NCBI GenBank assembly: GCA_963573305.1
Contig: OY754329.1
Location: forward strand, 15,281,200-15,345,199
Origin: Pyrrhosoma nymphula
Taxonomy: Eukaryota; Arthropoda; Insecta; Odonata; Coenagrionidae
DNA: 64,000 nt
Direction of reading: 5' to 3'
Within the stretch, counting starts at the first letter, position 1. Each line of letters opens with the position of its first letter. Under the pieces are notes generated by a model that did not search any database, was not told the origin of the DNA, and was given only the letters and a program-made list of their open reading frames with translations. A program made the position numbers and the translations under genes. Positions 12,688 to 23,864 of this stretch are shown here, piece after piece.

Positions 12688-13193
12688 TTTAGAGCACAAC
12701 TAATATAATATATATACAAATATTAAAAAATAATAATTCACATGTATAAATAAAGAACACTAGACATATTTTACTCCAAAGTATACATTTGGGGACGTAG
12801 AGCTTCTCAACCTCATATTTCCTATTATAACCTTGTAAAATTTATTCCAATTAACAGTATTCAGAAATATCTAATATTCTGGTAGGCTGATCACCATTTC
12901 AAATAGTCAAAGCACTAGTTATATTGAGTGGACTTAACCTTGTATGCATCCACGAGTAATGTTACGACCTGTCATCTTTGATATCCCGCCATGAAACCAT
13001 GAATCGCTCCGGTCGCCCCTGGTTTCTACTGGGAGCGTCTGGAGCGAGGCGGGAGCGAATATGATAACGTCTTCCTTGACGTCATGGGATACACCGTAGC
13101 GCTCCGGAGCGACTGGGAGCGACTAACGGACCGCTTGGAACCTCGCTCCAGACGCTCCGGAGCATTTGTAGCGCTTTTTGGACCGCACCCTAA

Positions 13194-14141
13194 GACTATT
13201 TAAAAAAAGAACTAACTTTCCGATACCACGAGCACTTATGATAAGAATCACGTACCACAAACTTTATGTTGCGCAAAAATATATTTAAAAGAAAATTGGT
13301 AAATTGACATACCTAAAAGGGGGAAAATATTTAAGATACATAATACTCAAAGATTAATTTTTTGAGCCAGCTAAAAAATCATTTTAACGTTCTTATAGAA
13401 ATATTTGCTACCACAGCTCTACTTCATACTTCTTCCATAGCGCACTGCCGAGATTCCATATGATAGGGAACGATATTTCGTCTAGATTCGATTTTTTTGC
13501 TGGCAGTGAAAGGGCCCTTAAGAAACTGTTTGCAAACTTACCATTTGTGTCTCTCTTCATCAATTAGGTCTATGCAGGGTATACAAATGATTTAGCACCA
13601 CTGTTTTATGAAATTACTTCTGTATGTTGGGTCGAACAACTGATGCATATCTGTAGTGGTCACTCGATACCTGATGCTTATTATTATTATTTTTAAGTTA
13701 GATACTTATTCAGTTCTAGGCCAGTCGTAGGAAGGCTTCTTTTTGTTGAATGGCCCATGTGCCACTTTATTTTTTTTATTTTTTTTAATTGGGAAAGACG
13801 AATTTTCAACTTGACTTTCATTAGATCTCAATATTGTTTATTTCTATAAACTTACAGAATTGTTTTTTTAATTGTTCATTATGAGCGCAGTTCTTTATTT
13901 ATTCTTGTTATTATTTTTTTTAGTTTTGACCATCATTTATGCATTTATTATTTGCCATCTTGAAAAATATGTAATTGAAATAATTGTAAAACTAGTGTGT
14001 GTCGTAGACAAATAAAGAGAAATTGTAGCAATGAGGGTGACATGGAGCGTCAAGTGCTGTGCGCATGCATGTCTAGACACACGAACTAACGCATGGCGTT
14101 AAAAGCACAGCAAAAACAGCATATTCCAAAAGTGGTAGCAT
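13194..14141. other. No gene seen
   Basis: AT-rich with long T runs (13760-13920). No recognised element or domain. Confidence 0.5.
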
Positions 14142-14413
14142 AATTGAAGGGGTCAGGGAAAAATAGCGCCAACCATCATTTTGAGGTTTTGAGCTATTCG
14201 ATATTGAAAGTTTGATTAAACCCGTAAACTATCAATAATCCAATCAAACTAAATCAACCAATTGAAAGTCATCAATTTCAAGGTTAAATGTATATGTGTA
14301 TGTCATACGCTAAAAATCAACAACATGAAATTTAATGAAAACAATTTTTTCTTTTTTATAACACAAAAACAAAAAAATATCGTTGCTACTATTCTCCCCC
14401 GACCCCTTCAATT
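14142..14413. mobile_element. Short MITE with GACCCCTTCAATT ends
   Basis: About 272 bp with inverted ends. The left end reads AATTGAAGGGGTCAGGGAA. The right end, reverse-complemented, reads AATTGAAGGGGTCGGGGGA, and both continue to a similar AATAG. The interior is AT-rich and non-coding. The target duplication is ambiguous because the ends are themselves AT-rich, so no superfamily is assigned. Confidence 0.55.
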
Positions 14414-14415
14414 GT

Positions 14416-15017
14416 AACTACAGGTAGAAGAGCAGTAGAAAATTAAACAAATGGTATATGACCAAAAATTAAAAATGGTGACCACTGCGATTATTAAGGT
14501 AATTACTTGGAGGGTTGTAAATGGTAAATATTAATACCTGTCCATTGCGACTGAAATGTAAATTCTTTATCGTTTTAAAGTCAAAAATGTCAGCTTACCT
14601 TTTCATTCGAAAACTCCGAGTGGCTCTGTCGGTCTTACCGATGGCATGTGATTGGAGAAACCCAAATGCAACTTCACGAACAGCTAATCCAATATAGGGA
14701 AAGGAAAACACTTATAGATAGATACTTATTAATTCCCCAAGGTGGCAGTTTCTCCTTTCCCTATCACACACTTCCTTCATAAACTTCAGCACACGAAATT
14801 AGAAAGAATACAAACAGTCACACGGCAATTATCACCATGCCCACAAAACACTGCACTTTTTTCCGGGACATTCACAAAACCACATGTCCTCTTTAGGATT
14901 TTGGATAACGTAACTTTGACTTCTTCAGTTGAAATAACAGTGGCATTTGCAGTTGCCTTTCAACCTATCAACGCGGAAAGAAGACAAAATCACTCCTAAA
15001 AATACACTGGCTGGGAT
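14416..15017. other. No gene seen
   Basis: An 85-codon plus frame at 14742-14999 shows no recognisable domain. No repeat was found. Confidence 0.45.
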
Positions 15018-15280
15018 AATCCACGATACGTATGTGATCTAAGGGGAGAATGATAGAACTATCTGCCTGACGTATTACAAAAACTCTGTTTCCAAGCCAT
15101 CGATGATGCGAAGAGAGCGATGTGAAAGGATCGGAGTGATGTGAATCACACGAAATGGAAAGATTCCTTCTCCCGCAGGGATGAGTGTAAAGATGTGATC
15201 CGGGCAGCAAAGGTGGGGAATAGTGATGACTATACTGAAAAATAGTTACTAGAGAGGAAATACTGGGTCATGGGAAATAT
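15018..15280 (+). repeat. Repeat Y, copy 2
   Basis: Direct repeat of 12136-12397, about 263 bp with a few substitutions. Unlike copy 1 it is not followed by repeat T, so Y and T are separate units. Confidence 0.75.
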
Positions 15281-16640
15281 ATGTAGTCCTAAAGAGAATT
15301 GAAGGTGCAAGTGGTGACGATTGCTTTTGACAGGAAAGTTGGCCTGGCAATGCCTTTCTTCCCTAGAAGCCGTGACAACTGCGGCTCATGCAATAGCCCT
15401 CGGAGGAAAACGTTGTAACGAGGAGCAATCTAAGGAAGGTCTTTATGTAAGATAAAACACTGAAGAAAAGGCTGTTCTCTCTTATCCATCCCGATCACTC
15501 ATCTAGTTGTTGTGTCTTCCCTAGCTATCAATTAAGGGTGAATCTTCCAACGCAGGAACTGGAAAAAATATTGCTCCCGGTCATGATACTTCTGTTCAAA
15601 GAAGCCTAACGTTAGCGTGTGTAAGGGGTGTATTTTTACTCAACACAGAATATGAACACTCACAGAGGAGATGTGAAAGCCAAAAACCATCGATCGTGTC
15701 CCATATGAAGTCGGGTCGTGTCAACACCAACTGATATTTTCTTCAACTTCTTTTTGGTTGATGATTGAAGATTGAGGTTCAAACACGAATTTAAACGTAC
15801 TAGCATCAAAGCCTTAACATCGACGGCTTAAAAAATGTCAACTTTAAAACCACACGCACTTTCTTTCATGGTATATGCACAATGAAGACAGTATGAGGGA
15901 AAAAAAGATCGCTGTTTACCGTTCTTTCCCTCGGCTCTAAAGACGCAAGAGCCGCTCAATTCCAACCGTGAAGAACTTTGTCAAATTGTGCTTACAGCTA
16001 AACGCAACACGATCGCAAACGACAATGTCCTAATAACCAATGATACTTATGACCATAATAACTGACTATATTTGAATCACCAGTGAACGAAGCTCAACAA
16101 GCATATACTTACGACATAAGCCTAATTAACACAATTGCTCTCTTATAGTTATATAAGCACAAACAAGTACGGTTTTCGGAGACGTAAAAACGGCACAAAC
16201 TCTAACTAACGTGTGATTGAATCACCGGGCGATTCATAATTAATAATTAGGCTGTTGCAGATTGCTATTATAAATATCACTCATTTCCTGAGGCACACGC
16301 CGAAGATCCACTTCAGACAAAATAACCGCACACTCAGGACACGCTAGGGAACCAAAAAAAACTCAAAAGGAGCAGGCACGGTACACGGAAGAAGAAATAA
16401 TGAATGACGCGTCGGCTCGTTAAACACATTCACGACGCCTGCAGCACGGAATTGAGATTCACACGACACACGCGAATGATTCCGCAACAACGACTAGGAG
16501 ACACAAATAATTCACGTCACTTGTGTTGTAACCGTTTCAGTTATTCGGACGGTGATAACTGAGACATATTGCTTCTTGCTCGAGACAACTTGAAAGAAGT
16601 AATGGTACTTCTTCACTGAGGATAATGTTCAAGGAATGCA
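15281..16640. other. No gene seen
   Basis: Mixed-composition DNA that becomes CpG-richer towards 16.6 kb. No coding signature was recognised. It could be upstream of a host gene whose exons lie outside the window, but nothing in the sequence proves this. Confidence 0.4.
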
Positions 16641-16811
16641 CAGGATGTTCACCGAGGTTTTTTGAAATGGGCGAACAGAACCGCGCAGGATGTAGCTTCG
16701 ATAGAGGCGGGAGGGGGGCGTAACACGTTCGCCGGGCGAAGGTCGACTGTTGAATGAGCGGCGGGAGTGGGCTCCGGAGCGAGCGTACTCCACTCGTCTG
16801 TTGTTGCGACG
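16641..16811. other. CpG-rich block disrupted by the Transib
   Basis: This GC-rich, CG-dinucleotide-rich block continues on the far side of the Transib at 21377-21580, including matching GGCGGGAG-type purine runs. CGACG at 16807-16811 is the left target-site copy. The two halves look like one CpG-rich patch, possibly promoter-like, split by the insertion. A promoter role is inference only. Confidence 0.45.
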
Positions 16812-16849
16812 CACAGTGGTCTGAGAACCCACTTTCGCGGTCAAAAATC
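16812..16849 (+). promoter_or_regulatory. RSS-like transposase recognition signal
   Basis: The outermost bases give heptamer CACAGTG (16812-16818, identical to the V(D)J heptamer), a 22-bp spacer (16819-16840), then TCAAAAATC (16841-16849), which matches the RSS nonamer ACAAAAACC at 7 of 9 positions. The same signal is at 21339-21376 in reverse. Transib termini are known to resemble 23-RSSs; here both ends are of that type. Confidence 0.8.
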
Positions 16850-17614
16850 ATTTTTTTCAAATAGTTGAATTTAGGTATTACATGGTCTTATAGTAAAGAA
16901 AAATGATTAAATCATCATAAACCGAACGAATTTTCATTGTTTGTTGACCCATGTCCTCAAGTTACAGACACACATCTTGGGGATCAGCGCCACCGCTTGA
17001 AAATCGATTTTTCACGCTGGAAAAGGGAATCAAATTACAACTCGTAATAAATACATTTCCTTGATGCATTAGGTGATTTACTTATTTTAACATCTGTTTA
17101 GTATTCCTACATTGCCAATTCGTCTCTTCATAACGTCGTAAGTGACAGTGACAAGATTTTCTTAAACGGTGCAACGTCAATCACTTTCCCGGAATCAATT
17201 GGGCGTTTAAAAAAAATCTTGCAATATCTAGTGTTGAGGTAATATGCTAAGGCAAGAGAAAGGCTTTTTGCATAGGATGGAACAATATTTTGGCGCTTTT
17301 AAGTGCCATTTTCTAAGCTATTGACATTTGTATCTCGAAGCGCGGGCAGCGGTGCTGCCGGTAGTTGCTCATTCACGCGTGCCCTTCGAGAAGTCCGTGC
17401 TGAGAAGTAGAGTTCTGTTAATTTTTCTCAGAGATGCTAAATCGTCTGAACTTTAGTAATTTCATAATTGTACTCATTGCATGAAATAATACATCTCAGT
17501 TGGCATATTATACTGTTTTCCTTTCAAAGATAATGACTTGTTTTTCATGAAAATTGACACGCAACTACTTATCTTCCGAATATATTTGACATGAATGGAT
17601 GGATTAAAATGAAT
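16812..17614 (+). repeat. Transib left terminal inverted repeat
   Basis: 803 bp, reverse-complement of 20574-21376. Pairing stops after GATTAAAATGAAT at 17614. Most described Transib termini are, to my knowledge, tens of bp long, so this length is unusual. There is a small GC-rich stretch at 17336-17400. Confidence 0.95.
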
Positions 17615-18110
17615 CCGATTTGCGTTACTATTATGTGACGGTAACCAGGAACCTGGTTGTTATGTACTTTAAAATAAACTTACGAGAAAAATAAGCACTT
17701 CGACTGCTTGTGTGTACTGTATAACAGTTTGAGTTTTGTTCTTCCTATTCGTTGAACCTAAGGGCATTGAAATGTTTAAGAAAAGACAACTTTTCGAAAT
17801 AGATAAAGAAAACTGAAATGCTACCTTTGTAGAGAGGAACAATCGAATTTTTCAATTCGTTAATAGGTAATTTTTCAATTTAATAATGACTCATATGATT
17901 GTATTCTTATTAGTACGAGAACTAAAATAATATTTCTGTGATTATAGCTCTTCTATCAATAGAATGTATATTTTATCATTTGTCATTTCCACTAGCTTAT
18001 CGATAATAACTTAATCATTTTCACGTTATTCGTTAAACATATTTTCGTAAAAAATTTGGTTGCATGCGTTGTCATATTTAGTTTAGACTATCCATCTTTG
18101 TTTTACGTAG

Positions 18111-20158
18111 ATCTATTGGTGGAGAAGGTATTCCTGATGTGAATATTCGGCATGCAATGAAACGCATCCGGACACACATGCATAATTTTAAAGTAAGATG
18201 GAAAGAATGTAGAAGATCAGCCAATATTTTTCTTGAGAAAAATAGGACATGGCTTGATTATGTTATCGACTTCAGGGATTGTATTGAAATCCAGACACAA
18301 GGAAAACATCCTGACCCGAGTAAGTTAGCCAATTATGAGATACATTTATTGTGAATTATCTCATATGTAATATGGTCAATCCCTAATTTTGTAATTTATT
18401 TAGATTCTTCGCGCGGTCGACCAAAAAAAAACGTCTCCGACCTGTGTGAGCGCTCTAAACGGAGACTTTCCAAGCAGATGAGGGCCAAAAATCCAGAGAA
18501 GCCGCCAATTGCTGTACAGTTGAATCTTCGGGATGAAGGCAGCTGTGCCGCGTCTACCCCTTTTGATGTGACTCTTGTGACTCCCACCAGGATAAGGAAA
18601 CGTTTGCAAACGAGAAAAATTGATACAAAAAACGACTGCGTGCAAAAATATACACCTGATGAAGCTCTTAGTTTAATAATCGAGGCCAAACTAACTAAAA
18701 GCCAGTATTGCTTACTTAGACTAGGAGCATTGAAAAAAAATGCAAATATTTATCCCGCATACGAGGAAATTTTAAAGGCCAAAGAAAGGTGTTATCATCC
18801 GAAGGAGAGAATCGAAATATCTGCCAGTGGAGCAGAAATAAATTTACAGGCATTACTTGATCACACTACTGAGCGTCTTCTCATGGCACAGGCTCCAGTT
18901 ATTGCCCAACTAAATCCATTACAGTTAAAAAACATGAAGCTTGTTACGAAGTGGGGGTTTGACGGAACTTCAGGATTATCCAATTACAAGCAGGTGGTTC
19001 CGCATAATAATTTCAATGATTCAAGTCTTTTAGTTACTTCTCTTGTTCCTCTTCAATTGTCTACACATGCAGATGATTTAAAAACTACAATAGTTTGGCA
19101 AAACCCACGCCCATCTTCACCACGTCTATGTCGACCAATTAAATTTGAATTTGTAAAGGAGGATAAAAATATAATTATAAAAAACAAAGAAATATATCAA
19201 AATCAGATAGGGACTGGTACAAAGGGAGTTTACTATTGCTGGTTCCAACGTGTTAGTAAGGTATGAACTACATTTAACGATGACAGACGGCAAGGTTATA
19301 AATAATTTGACAAATACTTCATCATCCCAGACGTGTTACATATGCGGAAGCAAGCCCCATCAAATGAATATTATCGATGAAATAATTAGAAGGGACATTA
19401 ATCATGAGAGACTATCGTTTGGTATTTCTCCGCTCCATGGATGGATTCGTTCGTTCGAATGTATGCTTCATATAGGCTACAAGTTGGAAATACGTAAGTG
19501 GCGCATTGCGCATTCTCAAAAGAAAGAACTAGAGGAAAGAACCATAAAAATTAAAAAAGCATTTAAAGAAAGCATGGGCTTGGTTGTCGACAGTCCAAAG
19601 CAAGGATTTGGGAACTCAAATGATGGCAACACTGCTCGCCGATTTTTTCAAGAGGCTGAAAAATCGGCAGAAATAACCGGAGTAGATCAGCAGTTACTTC
19701 ATCGTATGGGCGTAATCCTTCGTGCTTTATCATCAAATTACGCGGTGAATGCAAATGCTTTTAGGGAATACTGCCTTAATACAGCTAACATTTTCGTTGA
19801 ACTTTACTCCTGGTACCCAATGCCTGTTACAATTCATAAAATTTTAATTCATGGTGCTGACATAATTAATTCCATAGACCTCCCAATCGGCTACTTTTCC
19901 GAAGAGTCGCAAGAATCCAGGAACAAAGATTGTAAAAGATATAGAGAACTTCACACCCGGAAAATGAACAGAGAGATTACTAACGAAGACCTCCTCCACA
20001 TTCTTCTTCAGTCTTCAGATCCTCTTTTATTCACGCTTCGTAAACTACCAAAAAGGAACAACAGCACGATCCCTAACGACGTTTTGGCACTTCTGCTCCC
20101 TCCACACATGGGACCTGTTGTGGATTATAACTCCACCGATGAAGAGGACAGAGGCTGA
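18111..20158 (+). CDS. RAG1-like Transib transposase (two or more exons, one frameshift)
   Basis: DDE transposase that cuts at the CACAGTG ends. The first readable exon runs to 18319. It may begin after a possible acceptor near 18110, so the true start could lie in an earlier exon. A second exon (18404 on) opens with an SSRGRPKK motif comparable to the GGRPR DNA-contact motif of RAG1. Catalytic residues align with RAG1: Asp in WGFDGTSG (18961-18963; D600), Asp in LTMTDGKV (19286-19288; D708), and Glu in the QES of FSEESQES (19913-19915; E962). Zinc ligands also align: CYIC exactly 19 residues after the second Asp, and HKILIH for H937/H942. LHGWIR and NDGNTARR match further conserved blocks. 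The reading frame shifts by one base between about 19205 and 19266. There is no RING or other N-terminal RAG1 region. Length is about 650 residues, as expected for Transib. Confidence 0.9.
18320..18403 (+). other. Intron in the Transib transposase gene
   Basis: 84 bp, starting GTAAGT and ending TTTATTTAG. Removing it joins phase-1 ends and keeps the frame from exon WLDYVIDF... into SSRGRPKK. Donor and acceptor both fit metazoan consensus. Confidence 0.8.
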
Positions 20159-20573
20159 ATAACGTTTCAAAATATCCACTGATCCACTATATCTGTTTTC
20201 AAAATTAACAAATCATCTGACAGATTGGCGCCATGCTAGAAAACAAAACTAGGGGAAAAACGATAATTTTCAAATACTTGGTTTTCTAAATAAGTAAAAA
20301 AAGATTTGTTTACTTTAAACTAGAGCCAGAAAAAGTAAATTTCAGTATGAAAGTAAATGCAATATTCTTCGAGAAACAAATATACAATATTCCTCGATTT
20401 TCGTGATTAGCAACACTTTGCCGCGCTATCACGACAGCTGGAACAATCAGGTAGTCGAAATGATCTGTTATCGTAATAAACTGCTGAATTTTTTACATAA
20501 GATTCATTTTTGCAACAAAATACAAAACTTATACCATTTGCTACACAGTGGTATTACGCTGGTGGAAGATACT

Positions 20574-21376
20574 ATTCATTTTAATCCATCCATTCATGTC
20601 AAATATATTCGGAAGATAAGTAGTTGCGTGTCAATTTTCATGAAAAACAAGTCATTATCTTTGAAAGGAAAACAGTATAATATGCCAACTGAGATGTATT
20701 ATTTCATGCAATGAGTACAATTATGAAATTACTAAAGTTCAGACGATTTAGCATCTCTGAGAAAAATTAACAGAACTCTACTTCTCAGCACGGACTTCTC
20801 GAAGGGCACGCGTGAATGAGCAACTACCGGCAGCACCGCTGCCCGCGCTTCGAGATACAAATGTCAATAGCTTAGAAAATGGCACTTAAAAGCGCCAAAA
20901 TATTGTTCCATCCTATGCAAAAAGCCTTTCTCTTGCCTTAGCATATTACCTCAACACTAGATATTGCAAGATTTTTTTTAAACGCCCAATTGATTCCGGG
21001 AAAGTGATTGACGTTGCACCGTTTAAGAAAATCTTGTCACTGTCACTTACGACGTTATGAAGAGACGAATTGGCAATGTAGGAATACTAAACAGATGTTA
21101 AAATAAGTAAATCACCTAATGCATCAAGGAAATGTATTTATTACGAGTTGTAATTTGATTCCCTTTTCCAGCGTGAAAAATCGATTTTCAAGCGGTGGCG
21201 CTGATCCCCAAGATGTGTGTCTGTAACTTGAGGACATGGGTCAACAAACAATGAAAATTCGTTCGGTTTATGATGATTTAATCATTTTTCTTTACTATAA
21301 GACCATGTAATACCTAAATTCAACTATTTGAAAAAAATGATTTTTGACCGCGAAAGTGGGTTCTCAGACCACTGTG
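20574..21376 (-). repeat. Transib right terminal inverted repeat
   Basis: 803-bp mirror of 16812-17614, ending CCACTGTG at 21376, followed by target copy CGACG at 21377-21381. Confidence 0.95.
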
Positions 21377-21381
21377 CGACG

Positions 21382-22029
21382 GTCAGGGAGGCACAACAGC
21401 TGATCGCGAGAGCGGCGGGAGGGGGGGGGGGTTGTTGGCGACGATAATGGTTGAATGGGGAAGGGAGGGGTAAGGTCGGCCGGCCGCTAATGAACAGGGG
21501 CGAGGGGCAGCAGGTGAGGGCAGCGGAGGAAAAGGTATCTGACAGGTCAACGCACAAAACTCTGACAAGGAGACATCGCGTGACTGATGTTCGGGATCCA
21601 AACGAGGCAATTACTTTCTGAAACTATAGAGAGAATGCGGGAAAAGTGTCACGGCTTTCTTCCACATAAGTCGGGGTTCAAGAGAAAAACACTATTATAG
21701 AATCTTCCTTCGTTAAAAACCCTTTGAAGTTCAATCCGCTCTTGACATAGCTCGTAGCCCAGTGGGTTGAAACGATGTCCCGGTTATGCTCATACGGTGG
21801 CTTGAGTTCGATCCCAGATTGCGGCATTTATTTTTCTTTCGAATATTTTATGGAATTACTGTAAATTGCTCCCATACATTTACGGCAGTAGCAACAAATG
21901 TTTTTAAATTTTCAGCCTATTTGCTGGATTTTCAATCCATCCCCTTGGGAGACTTTCGAAGCTAATTTAGGGATTCTTGTTTGGCCGAAAAGAGGCTACA
22001 CATGCTGACATTTAACATGACAGACAGAC
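21382..22029. other. GC-rich flank, then tRNA-like SINE candidate
   Basis: The first 200 bp continue the CpG-rich patch and include a G run near 21420. The rest is unassigned except for the tRNA-like promoter boxes at 21755-21815. Confidence 0.4.
21755..21815 (+). repeat. tRNA-like pol III boxes, probable SINE head
   Basis: TAGCCCAGTGG (21755-21765) fits the A-box consensus. AGTTCGATCCC (21805-21815) fits the B-box with one mismatch. The 39-bp spacing is normal. Pairing of the acceptor and T arms is poor, so this is a tRNA-derived SINE or pseudogene rather than a working tRNA. Confidence 0.4.
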
Positions 22030-22862
22030 CTAATATGTTTAGATTTTGAAAATACAAGGATACTTCCGTGAACAGGATGGGATGAAGGTGTTTCTGTCAA
22101 AGACAAGCCAATGGCTTATAGGGATCGAAGCGGCATGCGGACAACCAGAATCTTCCGAGAGAAAAAAATGTATGTTTGTTGATAATTTAGGACACAAGTT
22201 TATTGAGGGGTGCTGAATGTGTAACAGACCACTTTTTAGTTGTCTCTAGAGTGAACATAGGCGCAGAAATGGGGTACCTGCGAAACATTTGGTGCATCAT
22301 CAGTTGAAACTAAAGTCAGACAAGTTGTTTCACAATGAGCTAAGTATTCAGTATGTATTGCTTGAGGATGCTATACTCTTGAAGCAGACAGATTGGGACG
22401 CATATATCGGAAACGGGTGTGTTAGGGATGCTTGGGAGAGTCTGAAAGGAGTGTTTATAAAACTTGCTGAAAGTGTATGTGGAAAATGAAAGACGATGAT
22501 GGGTGGAATGAAGGAATAAAGATTGCAGGGAGTCAAAAGAAAGAGACGTAGTATAGAATTTTTACTGCAGACAAATCAGCGATAAGGTTAAAGAAGCCAT
22601 TAGATGTTTATATAGAGAAACGACTGAAGAAATGCTGCGAAGGAAAGTGAGATAAGAATTCGTGTTCATGAGGCTGAGCTAATGCAGACTGATTTTAAAG
22701 GGCTTTAAACGATCTTTTGGAAATGGATGAAAATTGCAAAGCAAGGGGAGGGTAGTGGATTGAGTGATATAAAGAACAAAAGGGGCGTCATCCTGCATAC
22801 GTGTGGGATGAAGGCAATAACGGGGAAATGTGGAGGGAGCGTACTCAAAATTTATTCAATAG
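22030..22862 (+). pseudogene. Degenerate LINE ORF2, endonuclease end and linker
   Basis: Heavily broken. TDHFLVVSRV near 22228 is the C-terminal SDH motif of an APE-type endonuclease. It is followed by WESLKGVFIKLAESVCGK at 22429-22486, typical of the RTE/Jockey-type linker before the RT. Many stops and shifts are present. It continues after an inserted repeat T as the RT remnant at 23195-23640. Confidence 0.5.
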
Positions 22863-22890
22863 TACTTTTTAATAGTTATTTTATTATGTA

Positions 22891-23188
22891 CTCTGCATGA
22901 AGTAGCATCTCGCAGCACTCATGAATTCACAGTATTAGTAATATTAACCACTAGATGTGTGTATAGCATTGTTCTGCATGTTTGCATGCTCATTTACGTA
23001 TCACTCTCCCAGTTTCTGGTTGGACTGCGCACTGTTCTCCTCGCTGCTTTTTGGCCTGTGCCTAGCAGCCGGGGGAGCGTGCGAGGTTCTGACTTGTGCT
23101 GGGACGAGTGCTGCATGCCTGGTGTGGGATCACCCCGTGCCACACACCCTAGTGGTGGCTTGCACGGTACTTCGTAGATGTAGATGTA
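22891..23188 (+). repeat. Dispersed repeat T, copy 3, inserted in a LINE remnant
   Basis: About 298 bp, begins CTCTGCATGAAGTAGCATC and ends GTAGATGTAGATG. It splits the degenerate LINE into 22030-22862 and 23195-23640. It is close in sequence to copies at 12397 and 26017. Confidence 0.75.
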
Positions 23189-23194
23189 CTGCAG

Positions 23195-23640
23195 ATGATG
23201 AAGGAGAGTCTTACGAATTAGGGTGTGGAGATGTCAACAGTGGAGTAGAGGTAAGTTAGACCGAGATCGTAACAATAGTGAGAATATTGAAAAATTGAAA
23301 GGCTTCTGGCGCAGATGGGATATCAATTGAAATGATGAATGCCACAATACCTTAAACCGCACGTATGAGTAATTTAATTTACGCTGGAAAACTTCTACTC
23401 TTCCAAAGGATTGGAAGAACTCAATAAAACTACATTTGTACAAAGGAAAGGATGGGAAGACTGAGTGTAAAATTATTGACCATTTAGTATTTTGAGTATT
23501 CCGGGAAAATTGTTTGGTAAAATAAAAAGCGCAATGATGAGGGAGGTTAATATTGACAAAACCTGGGGTTTGTAGAGTGGGTTTATGTCTGATAGGGAAT
23601 ATACGGATCAGCTGTTTTCACTTCAGCAAGTGCTATAAAA
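23195..23640 (+). pseudogene. Degenerate LINE reverse transcriptase, N-terminal part
   Basis: KASGADGISIEMM (about 23298-23336) is the KAxGxDGIpxEM motif before RT domain 1. Later SGFMSDREYTDQLFSLQQVL matches the GFRxGRxCxDQIFxLRQ block. Stops and shifts are frequent, and it is cut off at about 23640 before the catalytic YADD region. Confidence 0.6.
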
Positions 23641-23650
23641 ATTCATCTGT

Positions 23651-23702
23651 ATCTAAAAAATACCCTGAAAGCCACCTCAAGGGGGTGTGGCAGGGGGCCA
23701 TT
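23651..23702 (-). repeat. Dispersed repeat T tail, minus strand (copy 6)
   Basis: Reverse complement reads CCCCCTGCCACACCCCCTTG then AGGTGGCTTTCAGGGTATTTT, matching the 3165 copy best. It truncates the upstream LINE remnant. Confidence 0.5.
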
Positions 23703-23810
23703 TTGAAATAGAAATATAAAATAAAGTTTATTATTCCGGGGAAAGTGTGTCCCTTAGGAACTTATATGATTAGACATCTTCAACAATATTACAAAAAAAT
23801 GGAAACAAAT

Positions 23811-23864
23811 ATTACAATAGCAATATATACAAGATATACATCTTGTATATGTTGCTATTGTAAT
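23811..23864. repeat. Perfect-looking hairpin, 24-bp arms
   Basis: Arms 23811-23834 and 23841-23864 are reverse complements with one mismatch around a 6-base loop. The sequence is AT-rich and lacks the hammerhead-like core of the larger palindromes, so it is likely an unrelated short foldback. Confidence 0.6.

Larger units (their letters stand above)
11336..13190. mobile_element. Non-autonomous element with TAA duplication (PIF/Harbinger-like)
   Basis: The ends are inverted and read GGTGCGGTCCAAAAAGC. TAA lies directly outside both (11333-11335 and 13191-13193), which fits the 3-bp TWA duplication of PIF/Harbinger elements. The outer 170-190 bp on each side are unusually GC-rich and packed with GCTCC/GGAGC motifs in both orientations, as expected for subterminal binding sites. 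The middle is AT-rich with no transposase. It contains repeats Y (12136-12397) and T (12397-12687), which are secondary insertions. The superfamily is inferred from the duplication and ends only. Confidence 0.6.
16812..21376 (+). mobile_element. Transib DNA transposon with 803-bp terminal inverted repeats
   Basis: A 4565-bp element bounded by CACAGTGG ends in inverted orientation and an exact 5-bp GC-rich duplication, CGACG, at 16807-16811 and 21377-21381. This is the diagnostic Transib pattern. The terminal repeats span 16812-17614 and 20574-21376, have equal length, and were identical in every block I compared. Between them lies one intron-containing gene for a RAG1-like transposase. Near-perfect repeats and an exact duplication imply a young insertion or recent gene conversion, yet the gene carries one frameshift. 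It may therefore now need a transposase supplied from elsewhere. Confidence 0.95.

Noticed and set aside
16537..16860. Minus-strand frames of 107 and 71 codons at the Transib edge
   Set aside because: They straddle the element boundary and terminal repeat and show no domain; they are composition effects of the GC-rich flank.
18111..20158. Host RAG1 gene or RAG1 pseudogene
   Set aside because: It lies between Transib terminal repeats with a 5-bp duplication, lacks the RING/zinc N-terminal region of RAG1, and has no RAG2-like neighbour.
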